Source: Desarmillaria ectypa (taxonomy: Eukaryota; Basidiomycota; Agaricomycetes; Agaricales; Physalacriaceae). Taken from it: 64,000 nucleotides of DNA. Positions 10,561 to 22,700 of the stretch are shown here, piece by piece; the first letter of the stretch is position 1, and every line of letters begins with the position of its first letter. A program made the position numbers and the translations under genes. The notes below the pieces were generated by a model. The model saw only the letters and a list, made by a program, of their open reading frames with translations. It was not told the origin of the DNA and searched no databases. Where the stretch lies: positions 407,389 to 471,388 of the forward strand of contig JAUDYN010000013.1 in NCBI GenBank assembly GCA_030407005.1, written 5' to 3'.

Positions 10561-11043
10561 CACACTTTCATTCCCCAATCAACAACAACCACCACCTCCT
10601 CCACCAGATCTCATCAATGGTCAAGAGGAATATGAAATCGAAGAAGTCTTGGATTCATGCACTCAAAAAGTATGCTCCAAAAGAGGACAGCCATCCAGAG
10701 AAGTCACAGACTATCTGGTCAAATGGAAAGGTTGGACCAGAGAACATAACTCCTGGGTTAGAGAAACTGAGATGATGAACACTATGGAAGTGATCAAAGA
10801 GTACCAGGCTAGCATAAACCATGCTATATACACTCCCAAAATCATAACCAAGGACAAAATAGTGGTCAAGATCCTTGATCACAAATACTCTGACAAGGGT
10901 GATGTTGCATACTTGGCTCAATGCAAGGATGGATATCAAAAGTGGATCATCAACCCAGATAAAGACATATGGAAAATGCTGACTGATCAGTACTGGACCA
11001 GTCAAATCAAAACACAATTCAACACCCCCAAAGAAGAACCTTA
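10561..11043 (+). pseudogene. Chromodomain and C-terminal tail of element B pol
   Basis: After a small deletion at about 10540-10575 the reading frame shifts by comparison with element A. It then stays open to the TAG at 11042-11044. The chromodomain reads VTDYLVKWKGWTREHNSWV and continues with ETEMMNTMEVIKEYQ. The tail has a second conserved block, VVKILDHKYSDKG and YLAQCKDGYQKWI, also present in element A. In chromoviruses this region binds histone marks and guides integration. Because of the frameshift it could not be made as part of pol here. Confidence 0.88.
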
Positions 11044-11065
11044 GCAGTCAGGACAACTGCTTTAA

Positions 11066-11076
11066 CAAGGGGGTAA
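11066..11076 (+). other. Polypurine tract of element B
   Basis: AAGGGGGTAA lies immediately before the 3' LTR, as AAGGGGGTAA does before the LTR of element A. It is the expected plus-strand primer. Confidence 0.7.
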
Positions 11077-11465
11077 TGTTATGATTTTTCCATTATCTTA
11101 TCTTATCAGAGTCATATCCATGACTCATCCATCTAATCAGTCCTAGTATCCATCTTGTATCAGTGTACTCACTGACCACCACACTCTTCTCATTGGACCA
11201 TGATCCTTCTGGATCCACCTTACTTCAACACTGTTCCAGCATGGACCATACCATTTCATCTAAATATAACACCATACTTACAGTATATAAGTAGAGTAAA
11301 CTTCACCATTGTACTCTATCTTTTGACTAAATTACAATCATATACTTTCTATTCACACACCAAAGACCTAGCCCAAGTCTCTATACTGAGTGACTGCCCA
11401 AATGCGAAGCAGCTTGAGAGACCAAAGCTTACATCCCAAGTCATATGATAGACAAGGATGTAACA
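11077..11465 (+). repeat. 3' LTR of element B (389 bp)
   Basis: It is nearly identical to the 5' LTR (2607-3022) apart from a 27-bp gap and scattered changes, several at CpG-derived sites. It ends GATGTAACA and is followed by the target duplication CTAAT at 11466-11470. Confidence 0.92.
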
Positions 11466-11633
11466 CTAATAGTGTCACATCTAAATCCTGGCTCTACTAG
11501 TTGTCTACTGCTTTTAACTATCAGCTCAAAGCCTCAGCTATAGTCCTCTATGTATCACTAGTAAAAGATAGATGTGTGAGAGTATTGTTACAAAATCGCA
11601 AAATCTAGGTGTAAACACATAGATGGCATATCA
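11466..11633 (-). mobile_element. Family-A solo LTR copy 0, right part
   Basis: This is the continuation of the inverted LTR that began at 1695. It starts with the duplicated CTAAT, continues as the reverse complement of GAGCCAGGACTTAGATG and ends GGCATATCA, the reverse complement of the LTR start TGATATGCC. Joining 1695-2606 to 11471-11633 restores the LTR order, except for an internal deletion. Confidence 0.87.
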
Positions 11634-11690
11634 GCATGAAGCCTCTTCAATATATCATCTTCTTCTACCAATTTATATAAGCTATCTGTT
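11634..11690 (-). pseudogene. Second part of the unknown gene relic cut by LTR copy 0
   Basis: The minus strand here reads TDSLYKLVEEDDILKRLH up to the LTR edge, after a possible acceptor (ATATCAG). It has the same character as the frame at 1307-1694 and lies where the missing upstream part should be. The function is unknown. Confidence 0.35.
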
Positions 11691-12495
11691 GCTGATATTT
11701 GCACATAATGCAAAGTAAAAATACTGAGACTTCACACTTAAATGACACATATATGTTGTTTTAAATCAAAGTCATATACTCTACTCATGTTATATTTGTT
11801 TATACTGCTCTTGCCTTGGTGGATATCACTCTATACCTTATATTCACCAGATTATTGCTTACTAGATATATGCATATTTGCATTCATAGGATTTGCAAAA
11901 TTACATGCCTGAACATCTTAAGCACATGTCAACATATTAACTACTGAGTGAGTGAGTAAGCATGCATGCAAGTGCAGCAAGTTTAAATGTCAATAAAATT
12001 GCACTAGGACCATGTCCTGTACCCTCTATGTCCCAACCAGTCACATCACATGGATGTAACACACTATGTATGCTATATGCTATGTCACATGCCCATGAGC
12101 ATCCCCCTCTCAAGACATGGTACCACACCAACTATGCTGATGCTCCACTACACATTCACCCATCTTCCTCTCTCCTCCCTTCCTTTCTTCTCATCCTCAG
12201 CAGTCAATTCAAACCCTAGATAAGCCTTAGTTTAAGGTTAGGATTGGTGGTCATTCACTGGTCACCCAAACATGGTTCTGCCCATACTAATAAAACAGCC
12301 TCTCATTGTCACCCACATTCTGGGTGGCACCCTCACCATGCATTCTCACTATTATTCAGATAGATGTCAGACCTCCAGAATATGCCTAAATAGCAATGTG
12401 AACATCTATAATACAAAGCAAAAAGCAAAGGAAGCTAATGCTACTGCAAATGCCAACTATTATATGACTTAATGATTGCATATATAGAGTGCACA
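11691..12495. other. CpG-poor intergenic or old mobile-element sequence
   Basis: I see no gene. The block shares the CpG poverty of the elements to its left. The pyrimidine-rich stretch near 12170 and GGTCACCCAAACATGGTTC at about 12258 recall the end of another LTR, but I find no partner copy. Confidence 0.4.
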
Positions 12496-12506
12496 AAGAG
12501 GTGTCT

Positions 12507-12665
12507 AGGGTTGGTGAGATGAGGTGAGGCAACCATTCAGGGTTGGCCCCCAGGGTTGAGGGTGGAGTGGGTGAAAAAGCATGTCCAGGATTGGTGAGGT
12601 GAGGTGAGAAAATCATCTAGGGTTGGTGTCCAGGCCTGTATGATTGAGTGAAAAAAACTCAACCC
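12507..12665 (+). repeat. Two degenerate ~80-bp tandem units, GGTTGGTGAGGTGAGG type
   Basis: TAGGGTTGGTGAGATGAGG (12507) and AGGATTGGTGAGGTGAGG (12589) start two similar units. Both then have a GGGTTGG..CCAGG segment and a GGGTGAAAAA or GAGTGAAAAA segment. The plus strand is G-rich. Confidence 0.5.
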
Positions 12666-12744
12666 TAATAACTAGGGTTGAAAAGTTTCCCTATAATAAA
12701 GTGCAAATGTGCTATAGAAAAAGACATTGTAATTGTCTCAGAGG

Positions 12745-15090
12745 CCACTCAGACATAGAAAAAAAGCCATCATGCTCTGACTCCCAGATGATGCATTTGA
12801 TGTAGCCATCAATAATGTCTCACTTGATGAGAAGATCACCAAGCTTCAACAAGTGCTGGTTGAGATCATCCAGAAAGGCCACTAGTGTGGTGTCTTCCCT
12901 GAGGACATATCCAGCAAGGATGATTTCAAGAGTATAGTTGAGGGTGTCATCAATACACTGGGAGGATTGGATATGGTGAGTCATCTGCAAAGGCTCTTAA
13001 GCACAGTAAAAATTGATCTTATGAAAGATGGTAGCTAATACAGCCATGTGCCTGACTGCTGGTGATATGCTGTCTATGCGTTCACACCTAGATTGTGTGA
13101 TTTTGTAACAATACTATTGCACATCTATCCTATACTAGTGATACATAGAGGACTATAGCTGAGGCTTCCAGCTGATAGTTAAAAGCAGTAAGCAACTAGT
13201 AGAGCCAGGACTTAGATGCAACACCATTAGTGGGTTAAATCTACCAGCTGGCCAGACTAGTAACTCGAATGCTAGCAGGCCTAAGTGAAATACAGCCACT
13301 AGCAAACAAAGGATGCTACTAGCACACCAAAACCAGGAGCAGAGTACACAGACCTCATCAAGTTCTGTCACTAGCAGCCCAGACTGGGCATAAACATCTA
13401 AGTCAGGATAACTAGTCACATAGCAATCTTGAAACAGAACTTATAAATAAATTAGGAATGGATTAACCTTGAGCCCAGATCCAACTATTGTGATATAGAT
13501 CTCTTATGATCAATACTAGTGGAGCTGGACTGCACCCTTGATCATGATCAGATAGCTGTTACAGGCACCAATATCCGGATATCCATATAACCGTGTTACT
13601 AGGGCATGTAGTTGTGCCAAGGGTGCGGAAAGACCGACTGTGGAGTCTCTAGACCAATCATTTGAAAAGAAAACAGACTAGACCGATTATTGCGTGATTA
13701 TTCACCATTATTCGTGACTATCCAAGAAATCCTTACCAATATACCCTATACCCAGATGATATTTATAGTTCTGCCTCAGTAGTATATAAGTAGTAGGATG
13801 GGCACTCGTGCAAAGCAGGCAAGCCATCCCCGCAGTTGAGCCCTCACTGGTAGTAACTGGTGTCCCCAATTAAAGGCTTTTGTGCTTAACCTCGATGAAG
13901 TGATTAATAGTCGCTAAGTCACCCATAGTATTGCATTGAATTGAAGTCCATTAGAGTCACTGTTGTGTCCTGCAAAGGTCCGGAGTGTTTTGAAGTTAGT
14001 TCAAGCAAAGTTCTTGGAGTTATAGTATTATTCTTAGGCCAAGAGTGCCACTAGTTCGAAGCAGTTTCAGTCAGAACGAGTGCAGTAGCTCAAACCAAGT
14101 CACTTTTTACCCAATTGTGTCTTACCAACCCCACTAGTGCAAGTAGTACTTTGTATAACTCACTAGTAACAAATAAAATGTCTTTAAGACAACTGTACTT
14201 GATTATTGAAGTCTGCAGAGTGCTTCCATCATACTCGAAACCACCCGAATTCAATATTGGTGATTGAGTGTAGAGTAATAAGAGGTTTAGTGTGATTGGT
14301 GTTCATTGCTGTTCCCTAATTCTTTCATCACTCACCGTTACCAAGCACATCATTGGTATGCTTGACTGTATGTTCCCAGTGTATGGCCTCCATGTCTCAC
14401 TCATTTGCATTTCATAGATACAGTAGAGTAATGGGACCATACCTTTGCCATGGGGTGTTCCTCTTCTACCAATACACCATGAAGCAGATGATCCAATGAT
14501 ATTGCAGGGGGGAATCATTGGGTGTTTTTCTTCTGCTGAAAAACAAGGTGCTCTTCACTTTCTTGTTTTGCATCATTTTATACCCTCATTGATGGTACAC
14601 TCTAGGTTAGCCAATGATATTGCTCTATAGTGCAACCAAGTCTGCTATTCAGGGGTTAACCCCTCAGGGAGCTTGTATATTTCATTGGATATTCATCCAT
14701 GTATCTTATTTCATGTGTGCTCTCGATCTGAGAACACTGCCAATGCATACACATCAGGTGATACAGGTTTTGTCAGCCTGTAATCACTTTCTGACCCTGA
14801 TATTTAGGAGCTGTTGTAATGCTTGATATTTTCTTATCACTCACCAGTTTATATACTCATTCTGTTTCTAGGTAGAGAGGTGATGTGTCAACAAGGGAAC
14901 ACAGAGGAGATCTTCAAGTTGGTTCATATGGAGCTGCTCATCTTTTCAGCACATGTGCTCAAGCAAGGCCTATAGAATGTGGCCCATTCTACTGTGGATT
15001 ATATGGGGCAACCAGAGGACATAGCAGGATTCATGTCTTATCTTGCCTCTAAAGAAGTGCAGTATATGACTGGTACGAGCCTTGAATCTG
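12745..15090 (+). pseudogene. Decayed short-chain dehydrogenase/reductase gene, split by LTR copy 3
   Basis: The left part reads LPDDAFDVAINNVSLDEK, then ISSKDDFKSIVEG and NTLGGLDM. A GTGAGT...AAAG intron follows, then MVANTAMCLTA, the family's VANAG nucleotide-fold motif in altered form. After the LTR come TVE*WDHTFAM, GGIIGCFSSAEKQG (inner strand with the catalytic Ser region), YSATKSAIQGLT at 14626 (catalytic Tyr-X3-Lys) and MGQPEDIAGFMSYLASKE at about 15004. The order and spacing fit an NAD(P)-dependent SDR of the diacetyl/acetoin reductase type. Stops (for example TAG in KGH*C and a TGA at an expected Arg), frameshifts and the LTR make it a pseudogene. The start with the Gly-rich nucleotide motif is no longer clear. 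Confidence 0.85.
13063..14352 (+). mobile_element. Family-A solo LTR copy 3 (1290 bp)
   Basis: It has TGATATGC...AAGCACATCA ends and lies inside the SDR relic. The flanks are CTGG (13059-13062) and TTGG (14353-14356), a 4-bp duplication with one C-to-T change. It lacks the ~100-bp tandem unit except for its first bases near 14031, so it is the shortest full copy. It shows intermediate CpG loss. Confidence 0.9.
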
Positions 15091-18000
15091 TTCTGATGTG
15101 TTTGATATTGATGTGTTGGTATTTTAAGGCAAACAGCATGTCTCTGTTCAAAATACCATCCGATTTTCGCACTGACCACTAATCTGCTATGTGGGAATCA
15201 ACGGAAGGTGGTGTTTTGACTAACTCGGAATCTTATTGAGGAAATGATTTAATCTTTTCCTCTCCCTCCGATATCTTGAACCTAGGATGCTTCTTATGCT
15301 AGTAGATGAGTCGATTTGCTGAAGAAGCATTGCATACTAAACATCATGATCTTTGCACTTGAATAGCATACTGCAAATGATCTTCCAATGGTAAAACCAG
15401 GCATGATGGTACTCGAGCATTCAAAAGTCATAACCAGATGCTACTGGAAGTATGCCGACTGGAACACAAGTTCTAACTTCTAGTAGCATAGAGCTCCTCC
15501 CTCTAGTGTCAACCACGAGGAAGGAAGGATATGACGAAGTTGTATAAATTCTTCCTTTCTTTCATAGACAAAAAAGGCCTTAGATCTCCCTACACTTTGT
15601 GTTGCTGTGGGGCTGCATCATAGCCGATAATCATGCAAGACCCGTATTCTCGGACAAATTCTAGACCCAGGAATTTCGGTTCATAGACAATAACAATGGA
15701 ATGGTAGCGATCTTTTTGTTCTTCCAGACATTAAACCCGTCATCAAACCCGTCTACTATGAGAGACGATGGTTTAATGTGACTACTATATTCCAAAGTGA
15801 TTCTGAAAATGCTTGGTAAGAAAGCTTCGAAGAGGTTAAGCATCCCATTGAGTCTGCAAACAACACAGTGATAATTCTATTGGGGCCCAGAGCGATCCAT
15901 ATCGTGCATTGTGGTAAATAAATTGGACATCACGGATTTCGTGAGCAATGATCACTTGTATTTATTTCCTTTGTTCAGCAATGAAAAGGAACTCTATTTA
16001 TTTCACATGGGCTTTTCGGTAGTCCACAACGCACGCATGGTTCTTTCCCACCGGGAAATAAGAATGTTGCGTGAATTTGGGGCGATATCTGCCGTCGGCC
16101 ATACAGTAACTGCGACAAAGCTTCGTGCACATGGACGTCCTTCAAATGGAAAAAGGAGAAGGTGTCGTATTAGGACTTTGCACCTTCGCATGAACGCGTA
16201 GCCATTAACATCTCATCAGCCAAATACGAAAAAAGTTTGTACTTCGGCGATCAGACGTCACTGCCTTGGTGAAGATTCTGTGACCCCACTTCCTTATCGA
16301 TGGTGGCGTCGACGAAGCTGCCCTCCAACTCGATGACGGTTGAAGTAGGTGTGAATATCGAGTGTGTCATCGGGTACATGGTCTCTTGCAAATGAAGCTC
16401 AGCAACAGAATTTTGAAACGAAATGAGAGGTAGGTCAATCGTTAATGACCACCGCTATAGAATTTATTTACGGGAGACTGCATTTATGGAGAAGAAAACG
16501 AATTACGGTACATATGAGAGTTTTTCTGTTAATCCAATTAGACGCATTTCTTGTCCGTAGAAACTCTGCATGTGGAATACAAGGGGATGGAGGATGGAAC
16601 AGTAGAATGGAATTGCGAGAGTCGGTGGTTGTACAATGAGGACCAGACTCCCAGGGTGTCAAGCAAGGCATACAAGGACTACTTCCAGTTACGGTAAGGC
16701 GACTTCTCATTCCTGGAGCCCGGAACGCCGTTCCAAGAGGTCCTAATATGCCATCTCGAAGATAATTTCACCGCCAGAAGGAAATACAAAAAATATAAGG
16801 AGGAAAGGAGGAAAGGCGAAGTGTTCGATACGTTGTCATAAATGCTTTACAAATGGGTAAAAGGAAACCCGGCGATCATTCTTGCCTGCTGGTCTTGATG
16901 AAATGTTATTGTTCACGTCAAGTCCACCGACTCGTTTTGAATTCGCGACTATCGGGCGCCGCCACAATGATAGTGATCGTTTGTTGCGCCCTCATTTGCT
17001 TCCGAACGATAGAATGATTAAAAAAATCAACGGTGGTATATTCCCAAGAACATAAACGAGCGACGGAAACCAATGAAAAGTGGTACCTATGTGTCTTTGG
17101 CACCTAAATTTGACCGATGCTAGGCTTTTTTAACCAGCATCTTCTCGGTGTTGTGTTTCATGTGTACGTTGTGCTTCGCATACGAGGTTCGTCACCGTAG
17201 AACACTCTGTGACGTCGTTCTTACTCATAAGTTTGACCTCAGCCTGTAGTAACTCCGGTGCCAGGGCTCGGCATCAGTGGGCTGCAGAAGTCTGGTCTCG
17301 AAGCCGTGGTATCACCAGCCCCAGTCACAGAGTGTGCATTAATGCAAACAAGGCTGTGTCTTCCCTACTTAAGTCAGTCATCTTCGGCTTCTCCGTTGCC
17401 TCATTGCCCCACCGCTACTGACCCTGGTTCTCATACCTGTATTCTGCGCTCGACTTGCCACATATGTCGACTTCTGATGACATACCGAACTGCAAAGTGA
17501 CCACCCCTTTTTCCAGACTAGAAAACTCATGCTTTGCATCCAGGGAAAACAGTTTTGCTGTCTTTATTTGACATCCTTCTCCCGCGCGAGTGTTTTCGAT
17601 GCATATGATTCCGGCCTCTGTTAATCACTGCATGTTTGTTTCTGTTGGACTCATTTCACATGCGCTTACGTATTGCAGGAAGAACATTTAAATGTAATCA
17701 TCCGTGTGAAATCAATTACAGATGGAATCAGCTTCGCCACTAACGGGAATAGTTCCAGTCGCACGCGGAACAACCGTGAATTTGACAAAACGTATGTCAC
17801 AGATAGGGTGTCAAGTTGAGAAGATAGTCGGTGGGATAACCAGGTAACTCTACACACTCTCAAGGAAGTCTTCGTTGTTGACACATCTTCCGCGTCGTCA
17901 AAATCCGGGGTCATATATGACATGATCGATGTCTTTGATGCGCCACCCAGACTAGCCTCCGCTGAACATGATTCCGGCAATCAAATACGGGAAGGATTAC

Positions 18001-18920
18001 AATGGCTTCTCAAGACAGACGCATGTTGTAGGGAAACTGATTCGATGAGTATTGATTGACATGTGCGGGAAGTTTTTCTATGATACGCCGCAGACGGGGA
18101 AGAACAACTAAAAAGGTTGTTTAAGACGGGTTCTTGTAATAGTCCTGACGGATATCCAGCATATCGTATAGTCTTCTCAAATGTCTGTACTAAGCACCCT
18201 ACGTCGCGCTGGAAGCCTAACAGAATTCTTCAATTTTGGTGTGATTTCGGAACCACTACATCCAGACACATCGTGATTTTCTGATTCATGGACAAGCGAG
18301 AATGGAACACATACAAAGATCATGAATTTTTCTCTACCTCGAACATCGACTATTTCGGGACAAAGATAGATAATACGACATACCTTTAAAGGCAGGAGTC
18401 AATTAGCGGGGAGGAAAAGGATGAGCGGATATATATTGTACTTGGGCCAAAACGCACTACGATGATTGCTGAGACTAGGACTTGCCTAAGCATAAGAAGA
18501 TGACGTTATCTATGAATTGGGCAGAGCGTATGTGTTGTATGGCTGCATAATGGTAGGGAGTCCAGGATGGCGATGAAAGCCTGGCAGCTTCTGTAGAAAA
18601 AGGTTAAAGCATGTAGCTACATACTTGTTCTGGCTGGGATAGAACCCTTAGATAGAGATCGGCGACGGTCCATGAGGATGTCTATGATGAACAATAAACA
18701 ATTCATATTGAACAGTCAGAACATACGTGAATACATCGTCACGATGTTCAGCGTAGCGCATCGTCAGACGGTTGCATTTCGATGCCATCCTGTGGAAGAT
18801 ACAAGCAGATCAGTACATAGATGAACCGCACACATTTAGGAGTTTACAGGAGTTCTCACTGCTTCTGTACTCCCTCCGGTTGAATGACCTATGAGCCCTG
18901 ATCCCAATCTTCGAAATATT
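15091..18920. other. Gene-poor sequence with normal CpG
   Basis: CpG becomes frequent just after the SDR relic. The open frames are short, fall on both strands and match nothing I know. No LTR-type repeat is seen. I can support no feature here. Confidence 0.5.
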
Positions 18921-18932
18921 TGCCATTTTGTC

Positions 18933-18969
18933 CGGACCAAAAAATTGTGACTTTGGTCATTTTGGTCCG
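18933..18969. repeat. Inverted repeat, 10-bp arms CGGACCAAAA / TTTTGGTCCG
   Basis: The arms at 18933-18942 and 18960-18969 are perfect reverse complements separated by 17 bases. The arms lie within a longer imperfect palindrome running from GCCA (18922) to TGGC. It could be the end of an old inverted-repeat element or a hairpin; no second copy was noticed. Confidence 0.5.
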
Positions 18970-19339
18970 AATTGGCTCCAGCACTGTCACCAAACTCCAG
19001 TGCCGTCTTGCAAGGGTTGTGTCTGCACTCTCACTGTGAAAGATGTAGCAGGACAATTTCATATATTCAATCATATAAGAGAACTTTACGCCAGTACCCC
19101 TTCATCGAAAGACATCTTTTGGCTGTTAAAATTGACCGCTCGCAACCGTTATTGGTTGGTCCTCATCACCTGTAAATCTCAGCTTGAAACAGGAAAGGAA
19201 CAGTCCCGAAGCAGAAATAAATAATGAGAAGATATGAATGAGAAAGCGGAGAAATGGGTCACGTTAGGAAAGAAAAAGGTAGCGGAAAGCATCGATTGGA
19301 CCCGTGCGTGCGTGATCAATCTATCTTAAGACCGACCCG

Positions 19340-19720
19340 GCACAAATGTTAGATCTTTCTTCCCAGTACCGAAACGGTACTGGAACTTTTTTTGCACTTT
19401 GTATACCGTTAACTACCACAATTCAGAACGCACTTCCAAAATTCAATTTGTTAGCTCGACACTTGCGACACTTGGATAAAAGACAATGTATTTTTACCTA
19501 TGAATACATAGAAAATATGCCAAGTTTTTTTTGGTTCTTTTTGACTAAAATAATACTAAAAATATTTCAACATTTTCATTGTTTTTTCTAACATTTGCCA
19601 AATGCAGTGAGGAAATATAAATATTTATACAGTTTTTTCTACAAAAGTGCTGAGAAGAAACTTTGAATATTATCTGTATATTTAGGGGTAAAAATACTGA
19701 AATTTTAGTGCAGTGTGAAG
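19340..19720. other. AT-rich block with a 9-bp palindrome at its left edge
   Basis: The stretch is clearly richer in A and T runs than its surroundings (for example TTTTTTTTGGTTCTTTTTGAC near 19525). At 19363-19383 lies CCAGTACCG-AAA-CGGTACTGG, two perfect 9-bp arms around AAA. The core CCG-N3-CGG resembles an everted Zn2Cys6 binding site, but no adjacent gene supports that. Confidence 0.4.
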
Positions 19721-22700
19721 AGATCCCGTGAATACGCCGCCGATTTACTTTGATTTCCTTCCCGACATACTGAACTCGCATACAATTATCTCTCGGGTTA
19801 TAAAGAGATGTAAGAGGCTTGTAAGGCAGAAAGTCGAGTCATCCGCCGTGACGGGAATTATTAACGTACTTTTTAGTACATATCTGTTGCTTATGTCTGA
19901 CAGCTCTTTATCAACTGGGTACATGTTACAGCGTCGCATGCGTCTATAAACAAATATTTAAATCGCTAGATATTTAATAATTACTAGGGGTAAGATTGGA
20001 ACGCAAACTCGCTGTGGTCAGGACGTGATGACAATCAGGATACAAGGCCATTGCATGTCAACTACGCATGTGACATCTATCTTCTCTGATCCCGGGAGAC
20101 AGGCTAACTATCGGTCATCTAAGGTGGTCTGAACCATCGAAGCTGTATATGTTACCAAACCCGGTTCAATCTGTAACGTTGGGCCCGTTCGAAAGCGTTC
20201 AAAAATTTTTCTTCTTTTAAGCACGCGAAATTGCCAGTGATCAAACAATCTTTATACGAAGAGGTAACAGAGCTCAGACAGGATCATATATTCTGTTGCC
20301 ATCGACGTCGTACGTATTAATACTCGTATGTTATATCTATGATATAGGTCTTATTATAAGCTTTAGAACTTGCTAGCGCATGGGGGATACTTTCCCCTAT
20401 CTCGGTATACAAGACAGCGAAAAGGTTTTTAGCCTGCTCTACTCACTTCCTTTGCGTTCTTCGTCGCTTCCCTAAGTATGGTAAAATGAGGATGCTGTGC
20501 CTCGTGAAGGCGAGAGAGAATGCTGTATGTTCAAACCTCATAGCTCATTCATTTTCTATGTCAACCACCAACTAAAAACTATCTTATTCCATCCGACCAA
20601 CAAAGCAATATTGGCTTTATTAATCAGCATATATAAATATACCTATACGCCTCGTACCTTTCGTGCAGGTATATCACTACGCCCACCGAACATACTGCTT
20701 GCACGACTGTTAAAGATGACACTCAAAATGGAAGCCGAGCAACTTAATAACCTCGATGCGATAGCATTTCCGGACGCATGTAATTGACAGGAACATGCTT
20801 AATATAAGAGTGTATTTCTATGGACAATTGTCGGTGTTATATAATGCACGTGTATTGCCAAGCAAGATGCCAGACCAGCGTGATCTTTTCTTACGAATCA
20901 AAGTACCCTGGGAAGGTATGACGTTGCTTCCAGAGAAGCCCTCCTGCTTTTCGCCCTTATGTTGAGGAAGTAAGTGAATACGCTGCCGACCACTTCTCCC
21001 TTTCTATGCCATCTGACAGCGAATGTAGTTAGATCATTTTCTCACAATTCAAAGCCGTTAAGGCACCGTTTGTAGGTGGAACGATGAAAGCACAGGAAGG
21101 TTCACGGATATTAATCCACCTCGTGAACTAGAACCCTACCTCGGATCTTGTAAGATTGTCGCAACATCTATGGTGGCGTCGATATTTAATTTCGTTCGGT
21201 CAGAGGGAGTTCTTGATCAGAAAGGTGCCAATGAACAGCGACAAGGGCGCTTCGTGATGACGACCTTTCGCAAAGGTGGGATTATCAGGTGTGCACCTTT
21301 ATCCCGAGTTCAACTAACGGGACTTGTTACGATGAACTATCCCATGACTCAAGGTTCAGTTTTTGTGATTTTGCGTCACCTGCGTATCCCGTCACTGAAC
21401 AATGACACTCTTCGGGACTCAGTCAAGATGATGACTGAAATGTACAAATTTTCTATTTCTCCTTACATTTGTTCATCTCATTTGACTGCAAACCTTGTGT
21501 TGAAGAATAGCTGTAGGTTTCTCTGACGTTGCACATGGACCTTCATATCATGACTGTCATTTTTTTTTATTTACTTTCTCCCTTTTTCTTCGGCTGAATA
21601 TGGTACGTGGATCTTCGAATTTAACAAAATCTTGCCGTTGCCTTCCATTTGCGTGTAAATTTCTTTGTTATCAAGAAGGCAAACACTGTGATCGACAATA
21701 TCTTCCCGCTCATGGAATAACCTAAACAATTTATTCAATAACGAGGAGTAATGGAGCAGTCAAGGTAAGGATTCTACGGAGCTTATTCCAAGAGCCAGCC
21801 GCTACTCGGACCCTAAATCTTAACCATTCGTCTCAGCACGTGTCCATCTTTGGCTTCGGGCCTATCATATTCCCTGATAACAATCCCCCATGCAGAGGGT
21901 TGTTTTCGTCATCACGATCGACGACCTTCGATATATTCTCGGACAGGATGGCACTAACACCAGCCGGACCTCTCCGTATCTCACTCATGATTCTCTCAGT
22001 CAGCACTCGGACATTTTTCAGGTAAGGTGATTCCCATCTATGAGCTTCTGTGGCGCAGGAATTATAAGAATCACATTTTTAGTACATGGGAACGTCATGC
22101 TTTCCCATATTTCCATCGACGCTTTGACCAATCTTCAATAGCAATTTTATGACCCTGTTTGTGTTCCTGTTTCATCTCGCATGTCCCCACCTCGTGTAAT
22201 CCAGTATAGCCGTTGTTTCAGGTTCAAATTGATTCTTTTTCTTCCTCATTTATCGAAACGAGTCCCCTCGAATTAGATCTTGTTGCTCAACAGAACGAAA
22301 TGTATGGTGCATAACTGAAAGGTATGTCATGTCGCCAGGGTCGTATTTCAGTAACCTTCAGTCCAGCAGTACTTTCATCACTCAGGATCCTTCAAATTTG
22401 GTTTGTGAAGGGGGCGGGACCGAGCGACCCAGCGTTGATCGTACTTGATAAGCTTCTCTCTATTTTAGGTTAGATCCCGAGCGCTCATTGATGTTCGGAG
22501 ACTTTCAGGGACGTTGTGCCATGGGATCTCCTCTGTTGTATGCCCCTTGGTGGTCCATCTCTCGTGCGTTAGAGACGACAGTAGTTGACATTAAGCGTGC
22601 GCGTTGCATTGAGGAATGCTGGTACCTGATTATTGAGCAAGAGTCATGATGTTTAAACTCACACCATGATGTTCTCCTGTATCCACGTTTCCAAATTAAA

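Larger units (their letters stand above)
2607..11465 (+). mobile_element. Complete but dead Ty3/gypsy chromodomain retrotransposon (element B)
   Basis: The element has two LTRs (2607-3022 and 11077-11465), a primer-binding site candidate at 3023-3036, a gag zinc knuckle at 4667-4708, protease, reverse transcriptase, RNase H, integrase and chromodomain in that order, and a purine tract before the 3' LTR. This domain order is the Ty3/gypsy (Metaviridae) order; the chromodomain places it among chromoviruses. Two family-A solo LTRs (3261-4650, 4873-6331) lie inside it. Without them it is about 6.0 kb, a normal size. The capsid part of gag is missing. The two LTRs differ by a 27-bp gap near the centre plus a few substitutions. 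Many in-frame stops make it non-autonomous. Confidence 0.93.
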
